A stretch of DNA of 64,000 bases from Neoceratodus forsteri. Lineage: Eukaryota; Chordata; Ceratodontiformes; Ceratodontidae. This document shows, piece by piece, positions 1-9,949 of the stretch. The notes under the pieces were generated by a model that was not told the DNA's origin, made no database searches, and saw only the letters and a list, made by a program, of their open reading frames with translations. Positions within the stretch are counted from its first letter, which is position 1. Each line of letters begins with the position of its first letter. The stretch spans positions 57,740,001 through 57,804,000 of the forward strand of contig JADMNL010000028.1 of NCBI GenBank assembly GCA_016271365.2, read 5' to 3'. The translations under genes were made by a program, and so were the position numbers.

Positions 1-68
1 TCGGTGGACTGTTTTCATTTTAATAGGTGCTTTGACACGCTAGGGTGGGCTCCCAGCGTGCCACCTGA

Positions 69-90
69 GTGTATGTGTGTGTGTGTGTGG
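69..90. repeat. (GT)n microsatellite
   Basis: A short run of about ten GT dinucleotides, with one TA interruption near its start. The flanks are G-rich and unassigned. A reading frame of about 140 codons runs through it, but it shows no family resemblance and is probably chance. Confidence 0.9.
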
Positions 91-513
91 GTGCTTTAGC
101 CGATGGGGGATTGGGTACCCCCGTTGGCAAACAAGGAAAGGGGGGCCGCAGGAGTCGGGGGATTGAGCACCCTCTCGGGAGAAAGCAAAAAAGCGGGGGC
201 ACATTATGCCGCGGGAGTGGGCTCCCATCAATAAAAATTCAAGTGGAGGGAGGGATACATGCTGATGGGGATTGGGCCCCCATCGGCAAAGAAAAATTGT
301 TGGGGGGGTGCATGATTACAAGCAACCAATATCGCTATCAAAATAATTTGCTTTTTATTTTCTTTAAAATAATTATCAAAACTAAAACAATAAATCTCAC
401 TCCAGCCACCCTTCAAACATCCAACTATATACCACTTCTCTTGAGTCCAGTCAGCTATCACTTCAGTAGGCATTACACTTGTTACCTTGCAACTTGAACA
501 GAAGACTCTGCCT

Positions 514-529
514 CCCCCCCCCCCCCCCC
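514..529. repeat. poly(C) tract
   Basis: An uninterrupted run of about sixteen C residues, the longest homopolymer nearby. It is a likely length polymorphism or sequencing-error site. The surrounding 93-950 bp has no recognised gene. Confidence 0.9.
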
Positions 530-954
530 TCCCCAACACTCAGGGAAGCCCCCTGGGCTGGGGCTGCTCCCCATGTCCAACTACTGCTTTATTAATTAAA
601 GTAACACACCTGCACCCTCAGAGAGACTACTAGGAGGAGATATGACCAAGACACATTCACAAATTCAAGAAACACACTGCAGTTATAGCATACATGATAC
701 AACTTCAGACAGTGAAACCTTTAAGTACAGGTTTATCAAATACAGTTACATGCATGAACACTTATCAGATGCTGTTTTTAGTTCTGCTTTAAAAACTGCA
801 TGGTGTTCCATATTTTTTTAGTGTTAAGAGATTACATTCCATAGTTTGATTGCATAGAAGATGAGTGCTATATGCCCCATATTGGTAGATACTCTCAAGT
901 CTTTAAGTAGGTGCTTGCCATTGGATCTTTTTTATTTACTTTTGGTTCTTTGGT

Positions 955-1085
955 AACTGGGTGAGGCACACTAGGCATAAGTGCCTGTTTTCAGGGGTGA
1001 TCCAGGGGCGCTGGGGAGTTTAAGTGAGTTGCCCAAAGTCTCACACTATGCAAATGGAAGTTGTGGGAATTGATTCTAGAAATAG
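955..1085 (-). mobile_element. CORE-type SINE, 5'-truncated copy
   Basis: Read on the minus strand, this segment carries a CORE-like block (a GTGTGAGACTTTGGGCAA-type string followed by ACTCACTTAA). After it comes a 3' part with CTGAAAACAGGCAC. The same order and near-identical wording recur in the SINE at 27474-27645, which has an intact tRNA-like head. This copy keeps the end of the head, the core and the 3' unique part but lacks the A-box half. MIR and other CORE-SINEs carry the same core, so superfamily assignment is good; the subfamily is unknown. Confidence 0.7.
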
Positions 1086-1796
1086 TACCCATTACAAATA
1101 ACATTCGTGGCATGCTCATTACAGTGAACTAACAAGGCTGTGTATTTCTGTTGCAGGTGTGGGCTCCAGAGATCCTGTCCCCCTGTGTATTATTTCCTTG
1201 GTTAGTTGCCTGTAAATCTGGACTTTCACTAAGAGACAGTCTCTGGACACTACTTTAAAGGTTATCCTGGATATACATGCATAGTAATATTTAATACATT
1301 CTCCAAAAACAGTACAAGAAATAAACAATCATCAATAAAACACCAAAAAACAACGTACAGTACATATTGTGTGTGATGTTTATCCTCTTTGGATTTTCTG
1401 TTCATAGTTTTGTCCACTGAATATAGTGAGATATCACATACTTGGCTGACAGAGCAAGGGTGGGGGGGGGGTACAGTTAATTTAGGATAAGTTAACTCAT
1501 TGTACCCTGTGTGGCCCTTTTGTGTAAGGTTAAGCAATGGATGGTTCAGACTTCAAAGGCAGCTATTAAGTGTAATGGGCTAAGTGTCAAATGGTGCGGA
1601 GGTGAATGACAGACTGCAAGCTTACCAGACAGCTGGGAAGATAAGCAACAGAAGAACTGTGTTTTGATTTTCAGCCAGAACAGTACAGCCTGGTACAGCT
1701 GCTATTAAAACTCAGAAGTGTGGTAGCGTCACTCCCTTTCAAGACAAAGTAAGGGGTCACCGCTCTCTTGCAACCCCGCAAGACTATACCCCTACC
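1086..1796. other. No recognised feature
   Basis: About 700 bp without a recognisable gene or repeat. Reading frames of 69 and 91 codons on the minus strand show no family motif. Confidence 0.6.
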
Positions 1797-2190
1797 CCAA
1801 GGCCCTTTTATTATACTAAATTTATATGCTCCCAAAAGGGACTGCCCTCATTTTTTCCACAACCTCGCTGCAGCAGTATCTCACTGTGCTGACCCACAAA
1901 TTCCTGTACTAGTGTGGGGGAGGGGGAATTTAATCTAACATTAGACTATACTTTGGACAGCAGCCACGGTAATCCTGTACCACATGTAGAGGCTGCCCAA
2001 GCTGTCCTATTATGGATGAACGACAAAGCCCTCACAGATATATGGAGACAGCACAATCCAAGAACTAGAGACTATACCTACCAATCTCCTGTACATGGCA
2101 CCCTTAGTCATCTAGACCTGTGGCTCACCTCTCAACACCTTACCACATTGATCACCTCTGTGGCTATTAAGCCACTGGTCATTTCTGTCT
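1797..2190 (+). pseudogene. L1/Tx1-type LINE endonuclease fragment
   Basis: This is a remnant of the apurinic endonuclease domain at the start of an L1/Tx1 ORF2. The first reading frame contains a LNLYAPKRD string, which matches the family block (LYAPN, then a Q/FF motif). After a frameshift in the G-run near 1916-1925 the second frame continues with FNLTLDYTLDSS, corresponding to the GGDFN...LD.S block. It then reads RDYTY, HGT and LDLWLTS, matching the family RDYTF/HGTxSRID block. The final SDH block is degraded. Only about 130 codons survive, with no reverse transcriptase downstream, so this is a truncated or broken fossil. Clade (Tx1 versus other L1) is inferred. Confidence 0.75.
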
Positions 2191-2427
2191 CTATCCCGAA
2201 GTGCAGGGTTCCTTTCCATCCAAGATGGCTGCTGATTGCTTTGCAGGCTGAGGAGTAACTACAGAAGCAGGGCTGCTTGAAAGTGCATTTGAAATTTTCT
2301 ACAGGTATACCACCACTTTATTCAAGCAGCCTTTCCAGAATTTCTTGTGCTGCCTTTCTTGGTGTGCTGGTACTGCTTTTGTTTGTCTCTGTTCCCACTA
2401 GGAAGAAGGCTGCCAGACAGTGATGGT

Positions 2428-2505
2428 GTAGCCAGATTAGTGGGATTTGAACAGAGGAGCCCTTCGGTGGAGGTTGCAAACACTTAAACAGCTCCACACA
2501 GTGTA
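2428..2505 (-). mobile_element. tRNA-like SINE head
   Basis: On the minus strand a cloverleaf-like 5' region reads as an A-box-like GTGTGGAGCTGTTTAAGTG. About 30 bases further on lies a B-box-like GTTCAAATCCCA. This spacing is what tRNA-derived SINEs and tRNA pseudogenes show. The sequence beyond the B box is not assigned, so the SINE body and family are unknown. Alternatively it is an isolated tRNA pseudogene. Confidence 0.5.
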
Positions 2506-3788
2506 TCCCTTCTAAGACACCAAAAGATGAGTGGTACGGGCTAAACACTGGAGAATTCATGCAGGGGAACCATACAAGTACAAGATTTTAAGGAGAGTAC
2601 AATTTTTTCACTTAGTATATATTTTATAGCATTCTGCTGTCTTTTAAAACTTGTGGTTCCAGGGGATCATATCATTAGTTTGTTTCCTATGAGAAAGTGG
2701 ATTGAAGACTTGTTCTTTCTTTACAGGGTTACCTGATATTTTCTTTTTCTGCAAGGGATTGTTTTAAACTTGTTTGAATCACTGAATAGTATATTCATAA
2801 TTAAAATTTTTTAAGTGAAAGCTGGCTTGAGTTTTGCACTCATTGTATCATGTGGTGCCCTTGGAATAAAGGGCATATGTGCTGGCATGCTCTTAGAAGT
2901 TTTTTCCAACTGAAAAAAAAATGAAAGGGACAGAAGTAGCCAGATTCTTTCTTGGTTCTCTGCCCACTCCATTTTCAGATTTTCTCATTAAAAGGAAGCT
3001 CAGCTCCCACTTTCAAAAGAAATAGTGCTAAGCTGATAGAATGGATTCACAACATGCTCAAAGTAAGTGAGATTCTGTTTTTATGTGACATCATTCCCTT
3101 CATAATTTTAGCACTTTAAATCTACTAATTTTGTAGAAAGTCAGCCATCTGCAGTGCTTTCCTCACCTTTCCTTAACTGGGTGCTTCCTACATCTGTGTG
3201 TTTAAGGGTTGTGTAGAATTAGTCAGCCAATGCTTTTATTTTGACTTTTTCTCACTAGAGCACACCCACAATCCTTGGCTTATCTTTAAATACCTGAAAT
3301 TGAAAATTTCTAAGATATATCTTTCAGGAGTCAAGCTCAGGCAATCGCTGCAATCAAAGTGGCTAGTGACTAGAAAGACTAAAACCTGGTTAGAGTCTGT
3401 TTTCCTGTGAATCCCCTTGGAGGCTCCAGCTGGAAAAGAGAGCGGAGTGCTAAGCTGCTGCTATTATTCCGTGGCTCTGAGGCTTGTGGCAAAAGTGGAT
3501 GCCTGAATTTTGTATTCTCTGACAATCTCAGCTTCTCATATTGAGCAGTCCAAGGAAGTCAGAGTTGAACTTTTACAGGCTTGCTATCAACTTTTTTGAT
3601 CTGGCCCTGTTTTATAACTGGACTATATCAGAAGCATTACAGTATTTTATACTTTTGTTATTATCTTATTTAACAGTGGAATCATTTACATTAGAATTGC
3701 AGGGGCTACAATTTTATTACTTGCTTATGCTTCTACGTCTTGTTCTGCTTAAGTTGTGTTTTTTTCTTCTTTATAGTCACTTCACAAA
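2506..3788. other. Unassigned AT-rich DNA; may include the 5' UTR of the next LINE
   Basis: No gene recognised. Frames of 70 and 103 codons are hydrophobic and AT-driven, with no motif. The last few hundred bases lie immediately upstream of a LINE ORF1 start and may be its 5' UTR, but no boundary can be seen. Confidence 0.5.
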
Positions 3789-4685
3789 ATGGTTAGTACC
3801 AGGAGTGAAAAAAAAATGGCTGGATGCAGAGTTCTCTGGTGGCAGAGAATAGTCAGGACCCTGAGAATGACCAAAATAAATCAAAACATAAAAGTAAAGG
3901 TAGAAGAAGGATATCAAAAAGTAGTAAGAAAACTTCTGTATCGGATAAAAACTAATGTAAGATAATCAGTATTGTGCACTCTAAATATACTCCCTTAGCA
4001 GAGTACATTGATAGAGAGGTTCAAAAGAAAGATAACTTCATTGATTTAGCTTTGAATTCTCATTCTAGAACCTAGACCCATAAGTTGCAGAATTCAAAGA
4101 TAACTTTGAGGGGGAATGCCTTTTGCATGGAAAATAGTAAGATGACCACAAAAGATCAGAACCTTTTGTTGGCTGTTCAGCCAGATGGGGATATTGGTGT
4201 TAAGTTTTCAGAAGGGCTACAGATGCCACAGGAGGACTGTAACCTGACTAATTCAGACATTAGCGAGAGGGCTTCATCACAAAGTGTTGTCTCTCTTCCT
4301 CCAATTAGCCCTCATATTTTGACCCCTGAAGATAATTTAAATGATAAAAAACTAGATATAGACCTAGCAAATAAATCTGACTTAAAGAACGTTCTGACAG
4401 AGCTACATAATACAATATTAGGCTTGAAGGATTTGAATAAACATAATAGAGAAAAGTTGCTTAATACTGACAGGAGGATTCATGACATTTCATAGACAGA
4501 GCAATCTGACTTGCAACCACTATTTAAAGAAGAGGACATACCCATTTGGGAACAGGACAGTAAAGATGTTTAATAACTCTTTGACTTATTTCCCATCATA
4601 CTTAAGCACAGACATTATTAAAGTCATGAAAAATCAATATGCTGCGAGTTTAATGCTTTGCTTGTGGAGCAACTAGTGATTATTA
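3789..4685 (+). pseudogene. LINE ORF1, 5' part (I/Vingi-like element)
   Basis: The amino-terminal part of an ORF1-type protein of the large LINE whose 3' half resumes at 13799. An ATG at 3789 opens a frame that slips in the A-run at 3810-3816. The shifted frame is rich in Lys, Arg, Ser and Asn, like the basic start of many nucleic-acid-binding ORF1 proteins. A third frame, 4085-4495, encodes about 136 residues ending in a polar helix-like stretch (LKNVLTELHNTILGLKDLNKHN) compatible with a coiled coil. Stops at about 4495 and later break it. No zinc knuckle is visible in this part. Assignment to the LINE rests on continuity across the CR1 insertion and on position; no ORF1 family is recognised by sequence. 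Confidence 0.5.
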
Positions 4686-5636
4686 GGAACATAGAAACAT
4701 AGAAAGGTTATGGCAGAAGGGGACCAAAGGTCTATCAAGTCTGCCCTCCAGATCCCAAGATCCTAGGTGATCTGGGTCCTAGCTGGTAGATTCCCTTGCG
4801 GATTTGATTCTAGTGTACTCCTTATCCCTACCCCTTTTGAATGCTGATATGGTCCTAGCTCCTACCACCTCTGCAGGTAGTTTCTTCCATGGCTCCACAA
4901 TCATTTCTGAGAAATAGTACTTCCTAAGATCCCTCCTGAAACTCCCACCCCTCAGTTTCCTTCCACGTCCTCTCATGTTTGAGTTGGGAGCCTTGGTGAA
5001 TAGCTCAGTGTAGGGTACTGAATTTAAACCCCTCATGTACTTAAAGATTTCTATAATATCCCCCCTTCTCTCCTAAATTCAAGTGAGTGCATGTTTAATG
5101 TCTCCAGCCGCCCCTCGTACAGCAGTTTCTGAAGCACCTGTATCATTTTGGTTGCCTTTCTCTGAATGATCTCTATCCTGTCCCTATCCTTCTTAAGGTA
5201 TGGTCTCCAAAACTGTATGCAGTATTCCAAATGGGGTCTCACCATAGATCTGTACAGTGGCAGTATCACCTTCCTGTGCCTACTGTCAAAACCTCTCCCT
5301 ATGCATTCTGACATTTTGGTTTCCCTATTATATGCTCCATTGCATTGGCTGGTTTGTTTAAGGGTGTCGCTAATAACAACTCCTAGATCACTTTCCTCTT
5401 TTGAATCATTGAGTTTGACCCCATTTAGCCAATAGGTTGTTCTAGGATTATTCCTGCCAATATGCATCACTGTACATTTCTTGGCCTTAAATTTCAGCTG
5501 CCAGATACTAGACCATTGTTCTAACCTTTTCAAATCATTTTGTGCAATTCTCACTGCTTCTCTGCAGTCCACCCTTCACCCTAAATTAGTGTCATCCAGG
5601 AACAGTGCAAACTTGCCCTGCATGTCTACTCCCTAT
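4686..5636 (-). mobile_element. CR1-A, 3' segment: RT palm/thumb and C-terminal domain
   Basis: The 3' part of a minus-strand CR1 LINE. Going downstream on its own strand: a degraded catalytic box reading FLDD where CR1 has FADD (near 5600), REAVRIAQNDL, LERWS-type text, a DLGVVIS block, an HLEYCIQFW block, an NMHSLEFRREG block, and then the C-terminal domain (RKYYFSEMIVEPWKKLPAEVV) in a second frame at 4779-5036. The 3' end carries two TTTCTATG-type octamers (4688-4705, read on minus), the hallmark CR1 tail. Stops and the altered catalytic box show it is dead. It inserted into the I/Vingi-like LINE; the short flanking match is described under its 5' end. Confidence 0.9.
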
Positions 5637-6967
5637 ATAAAAAAAATATTACTATACGCAGATGATGCAATCCTGTTTTCCAGCCACCATGATATTACAG
5701 TCCTTGAATCCCAGCTGCAGCTCAACTTCAAGTTGCATCGAAGACTGGTTCAGTTTTCATAAACTTGTCCTGAACCACAGCATGACTAAAGCCATGTCCT
5801 TCTGTAACCGACAGAGTAGGCACAACTCTCTGTCCCTCACCATCAAGAACCATGCTGGGAACCCACTCGAACATGTCAAGGAGTTCAAGTACCTTGGTAT
5901 TACCCTGGATAGTACCCTCTCCTACACTCGGCATATTGACACTGTTGCCAAGACCGCCAATATATGGATTGGACTACTACACAAACACAAGCACTGTATG
6001 CCTGTGGATGCCCTTAAACTAACCATCTACAGCTCTGTCACCTCTATCATTGACTATGGCCTTGCCATCTATGGCTCTGCCTCAATAAGTGCCCTCCACA
6101 GGATCTCAGTTGCTCTCAACAAAGTCTGTAGACTACTAACGGGTGCAGCCCAACAAACTCACACCTGTGACCTCTATGCACAGGCCAGCTGGCTACCACT
6201 AAGCAGCAGAATACAATACCAGACCTGCTTACTTACCAAAAAGATTCTCCTTGGTCTCATGCCACCCAGTGTTAGCTCACTCCTTACTACCTACAGTGGC
6301 ACTCAACAAACACATGGTGCCCAATCTCTAACCTTTCAGGTTTTCAGATGTAGTACCTCCGTGGGTCAGCGGTCCTTTATCTATAGAGCCGCTCAATGGT
6401 TCAATTCCCTCAATAAAGAAGCACTTTCCTCTACTACACTTGGACCCTTCAAAAGGAATCTCAAACTTTCCTCACCTCTACCACTCAATGTGACTGCTTC
6501 TCTGAACAGAGATCTCTCAAACACCTCCCAGCTCACTCATGTCTCACAGCCCGCCCTTTCCCAGTCTCATTCCCTCTGGCACTGGGCCTTCCTTGTGACT
6601 CCTTTCCTGCTTCACATCTCCACTGGTACAAGACATTTTCCACTACCATCGGACAGTGGCCCATTAGCCTGCCAACTTCCTCTCCTGGTCACACGCCTGC
6701 AATACTAACTGCCTATGGTGCCCTCTGTCTCTTATTGTTACCACAGCCAGCTGCCTACTCAAGCTGCTAGTTATATGAATATTATCTCAAAGTATGTTAT
6801 AACTGAGTATCTTTATTTTTTCTTTTAGTTGTTTTGGTTGTTTATTGTGCATTCTTTTACTACCTCTGTATGTATGTTGACCCTCATCCTTTGACGTGGA
6901 ACCTTTGTAAACAAGCAGTTTCTGCTCAAAAGGTATTTGTAATCTGAGAATTTAATAAATAAATAAA
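5637..6967 (+). mobile_element. L2-type LINE, 5'-truncated copy (L2-a)
   Basis: A plus-strand LINE fragment inserted inside CR1-A. It starts exactly at the reverse-transcriptase catalytic box (LLYADDAILFSS), then changes frame at about 5757. It continues as one open frame of about 315 codons to 6708, with EFKYLGITLD, a YSSVTSIIDYGLAIYG block and a CDLYAQASWLPL block typical of the L2/CR1-group post-RT region. The 3' UTR contains a small stem-loop (agcagtttctgct, 6914-6926) and ends in an AATAAATAAATAAA tail. 5' truncation is the usual outcome of target-primed reverse transcription. The L2 clade is favoured because the same layout, with its own stem-loop, is seen in L2-b (7991-13440), but the two copies are clearly different families. 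Confidence 0.75.
6914..6926 (+). promoter_or_regulatory. 3' stem-loop of L2-a
   Basis: A perfect 5-bp stem with a 3-base loop (agcag/ctgct), about 40 bases before the A-rich tail. L2-type LINEs use a 3' stem-loop for template recognition by their reverse transcriptase. That role is inferred here from position and from the comparable hairpin in L2-b at 13371-13381. Confidence 0.45.
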
Positions 6968-7990
6968 AATATATTGCTGATGAAAACATTAAACAGGATT
7001 TGGCCTAAGACCGAGCCCTGTGAGACCCCACTCAACACTTCGCCCTCCTCTGACATCTCCCCCATTGACCACCACCCTTTGCCTCCTTCCATCCAACCAG
7101 TTTCCCACCTACTTACCGATGCAGCTTGTTATGCCCAGATCCTCTAGCTTCTTCAGCAAGCGCTTGTGTGGTACTGAATCAAAGACTTTGCTTAAGTCAA
7201 AATAGAGGAGATCCATTGGCAGGCCACTATCCACTTCCCTAGATACCTAGTCAAAGAAAGAAATCAGGTTTGTCTGGCACGACCTGCCTGTAATGAAACA
7301 GTGTTGGTTGTTGTCCTGTAGGCCATGCTTATCCAAGTAGTCTGCTAGGTCTTGTTTAATTATTGCCTCCATTTGCCTTCCTAGCACTGATGTGAGGCTG
7401 ACCAGCCTGTAGTTACCGGCCTCTTCCCTGCTACCATCCTTATGCAGAGACACCACATCAGCTCTTTTCCAGTCATCAGCTCTCGTCTGGAAAGAACTGT
7501 TAAACAGGTGTACCAAGGGGTCTACTAACTCACTCATTAACTCTTTAATTATCCTCAGATGTATTCCATCCAGACCAGGAGATTTGTCAATCTTTAAATG
7601 CTCAAGCACCTCTCTGACCATACCTGTGGTAATACTTGGTGTTTCAATTTTTTACACTCCCCTGCCATGTGCTGTAATGCTGCAGTCAGGCATTGGGCCA
7701 CTGTGTTCTTTGGTGAACACTGAACAGAAGTATTTGTTCAGAATGGTGGCCTTCTGCCTGTCCTCCTCCACTATCCTAGCCCCATCCCTGATTTTAACTA
7801 CTCCTCCACCCTTATTTCTCTTTTCTTGCAAATATCTGAAAAACTGCTTGTTCTCCTCCCTGACACCTTTAACTATCAGAAGTTGCACAGCCGCCTTTGC
7901 TTGTCTCACTGCTAACTTAGCCTCCTTATTCTTTAGTATGTATTCCTCCCATAGATTGTTACCCAGCTTACTTTTGAAGTTGCAGAATAC
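6968..7990 (-). mobile_element. CR1-A, middle segment: linker and RT fingers/palm
   Basis: Continuation of CR1-A beyond the L2-a insertion. On the minus strand, from high to low coordinate: the basic linker after the endonuclease (WEEYILKNKEAKLAVRQAK and a KGVREENKQFFRYL block, 7652-7980); the RT entry block (LKIDKSPGLDGIHLRIIKEL); NYRLVSLTSVLG; a CFITGRSCQTNLISFFD block (7247-7621); and a degraded GVSQGSVLGQILFN block (6975-7025). The order and wording are those of CR1 ORF2. About 80 codons normally found between the endonuclease and this linker are not present at the L2-b junction, so the second insertion probably came with a deletion. Confidence 0.9.
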
Positions 7991-7992
7991 CC

Positions 7993-8342
7993 AAGAACCA
8001 CTCCAAGAAGGGACCTCTAGCCGAGCGCCGGGGTAAGACTCAGCCAGCGGGCAGTCGGCCTCCTCTGCCGCCGCTCAAACTCACCAGCCTGGACAGTTGC
8101 CACTGGAAGCCGAGGACCGCTCCTAGAAGGGACCCCCAGCTGAGCACCAGGGCAAGACTCGGCCAGTGAGCGGTCAGCCTCCTCTGCCACTGCTGGAACC
8201 CACCAGCCCGGACAGTTGCCACTAGAAGCCAAGGACCGCTCCAAGAAAGGACCCCCAGTCGAGCACCAGGGCAAGACTCAGCCAGCGGGTGGTTGGCCTT
8301 CTCTGCCGCTGCTCGAACCCACCAGACAGTTGCTGCTGGAAG
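7993..8342 (+). repeat. 119-bp tandem monomers, block 1 (three units)
   Basis: Three GC-rich units repeat at exactly 119-bp spacing: the conserved accRctcc string falls at about 7998, 8117 and 8236. Each unit carries AAGAAGGGACC-like, CAGGGCAAGACTC-like and CCTCCTCTGCCGC-like strings. The block ends in GGTACGGCAAAGCCG. By analogy with mouse L1 monomers these may be promoter units of the downstream LINE. Because the period is not a multiple of three (119 = 3x39+2), the long frames that cross it are not conserved between units and are not evidence of a gene. Confidence 0.85.
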
Positions 8343-8705
8343 GTACGGCAAAGCCGAAACCAATTGGAAAGCGAGCTCCTTCTACGGCTTTGCTTCCGAT
8401 TGGTCCCCTCTTCACTAGCTACTTTTAACTGCTAATTCTTGTTTTTTACTGAGAATTGTATGTGTAAATTGTCCTAAAAAGCTGTTTCACTGAAATTGTG
8501 GGGTTTGGGGATACTGACTGTTGGATAAGTGTTACATTTTTTTGTGATCACAGCCCCTCCTGTGCTTTGTAAATTGGTCCAGATGCTCAGGTGCCAAAAC
8601 TTACTTTACAAGCCTTTCACTTGCAAATTGAGACCCCCTTCTGCTTCTACAGACACTTTCTGTCTGTGCAGCATTTAATCAGAGTACCTCTCTCCTTTTT
8701 TCCCA
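8343..8705 (+). promoter_or_regulatory. Unique spacer between monomer blocks, promoter-like motifs
   Basis: The first 60 bases contain two ATTGG/CCAAT elements in inverted arrangement (within accaattggaaagc and ttccgattggtcc) and an inverted repeat of the string ggcaaagcc. Such CCAAT boxes are common in vertebrate promoters. The rest is T-rich and unassigned. It separates two monomer blocks whose last bases before the unique DNA are nearly the same, so a promoter-proximal segment may have been duplicated with its monomers. Function is inferred only. Confidence 0.35.
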
Positions 8706-8946
8706 GCTGAGGACCACTCCAAGAAGGGAACCCCAGTTGAGCGCCGGGGCAAGACTCGGCCAGTGGGCAGTCGGCCTCCTCTGCCGCCGCTCGAACCCAC
8801 CAGCCCGGACAGTTGCCGCTGGAAGCCGAGGACCGCTCCAAGAAGGGACCCCCAGCTGAGCACCAGGGCAAGACTCGGTCAGCAGGTGGTCAGCCTCCTC
8901 TGCCACTGCTCGAACCCACCAGCCCAGACAGTTGCCGCTGGAAGGT
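8706..8946 (+). repeat. 119-bp tandem monomers, block 2 (two units)
   Basis: Two more copies of the 119-bp unit, with the ctcc landmarks exactly 119 bases apart (at about 8717 and 8836). The block ends in GGTACTGCAAAGCCG, almost the same junction string as block 1. It is followed by a pyrimidine-rich stretch with a TATA-like TTATATAG at 8998-9005. This is the block nearest the LINE leader. Confidence 0.85.
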
Positions 8947-9580
8947 ACTGCAAAGCCGCAACTTTTCGCCCACCGCCCTTCCCCTTCCCTACACTTATTA
9001 TATAGACCCCCTCGCTGCCTCCTTCTAAAGTCACACCCCATGGTAACTTACTGCCCTATGGCATTAACTCCATTTCAATAACATCATCCTATAACCATTT
9101 CTCAAGTAGTAGTTAATATACTGTCAGTTAGTCCCCATTTGAATGAACTCCCTTGCTCTTTAATGCATTCTGGCATATGCTTGTTAATTAGACTTTTAGG
9201 GGTCTTCCTAAGCGCATCTCCACTCGTTTACACTCATCAGGATTAGTCCTCACTCTGCCAAAAGATCAATTCTCCTTGCCTATACCTAGCTAGGATACTC
9301 ACTGTGGCCACACTAAACATATACTGATAAACATTTTGCTATGCACCTGTCAGTGCAGGCCAAAACCCATAGAATGAACTTTACCCTCCCCACAATGCTT
9401 ATATTGGGGGGGGAACCTGTGGATTCTTCTTGCATTCCTTCTGTATCCGGATCCCTGCCGACAATGCCACCAATCACAGGATGCCCCACAGGGGGACTGG
9501 AGGCTGACCTTGCTCTACCGCAATACTTTAACAGAGTCAAGAGATTGGGTACGTGTTCATAACTTCCCCCAGCTACAACT

Positions 9581-9949
9581 ATGCCCTTGGCTAACCTACT
9601 ATGGAGGGACGCAGTCAGTTTCATTATTATCAGAAACATAGCACCCCGCCATACAGTAAAACCTTCACTGTTCCTTTCAGTCAGAGTTTTAGTCACTGCA
9701 CTCCTAGGAGGACAAAGCATCTCACCTGGGATTCATAGAACACTGACTCAGAGCACAAAGAAGTGGGCAAAATCAAGAACCTGCAAACTAGCCCTTGCTG
9801 CAATCATGAAACTTCTGCTCTTACTACTACTATGCTCAGGAAATGTGGAACTTAATCCAGGGCCTCCAGAGGCTATTGCTGCACCTTCCGACCTAGTCAG
9901 GCTTAAAGGATTAAGCTTTCTCGCAGCCTACCTAAAAAGATTACTATGA
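9581..9949 (+). pseudogene. L2-b leader frame with 2A-like motif (GNVELNPGP)
   Basis: An open frame whose last part starts with an ATG at 9806 and encodes a Leu-run hydrophobic segment (KLLLLLLLC) followed directly by SGNVELNPGP (9836-9865) and PPEAIA. The consensus of 2A ribosome-skipping peptides is D-V/I-E-x-N-P-G-P. Here the first residue is Asn instead of Asp; all other core residues are kept. Several LINE clades are known to carry 2A-like peptides at the start of their polyprotein, some after signal-like hydrophobic segments, which is the arrangement here. The frame stops at 9949, overlapping the next frame by ATGA, most likely through a later frameshift, since endonuclease-type sequence follows at once. 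Confidence 0.75.

Noticed and set aside
69..497. 142-codon plus-strand open frame at the left edge
   Set aside because: It runs through a GT microsatellite and G-rich low-complexity DNA, has no domain-like pattern, and its later half is AT-driven.
3541..3852. 103-codon hydrophobic frame that could be read as a small membrane protein
   Set aside because: AT-rich composition produces Leu/Phe/Tyr codons; no neighbouring gene, no conserved motif, and it overlaps the start of a LINE ORF1.
8017..9041. Several frames of 70-120 codons over the GC-rich repeats, which look protein-like and repeat internally
   Set aside because: They are translations of the 119-bp monomer. The period is not a multiple of three, so reading frame changes between units and no single protein is conserved.
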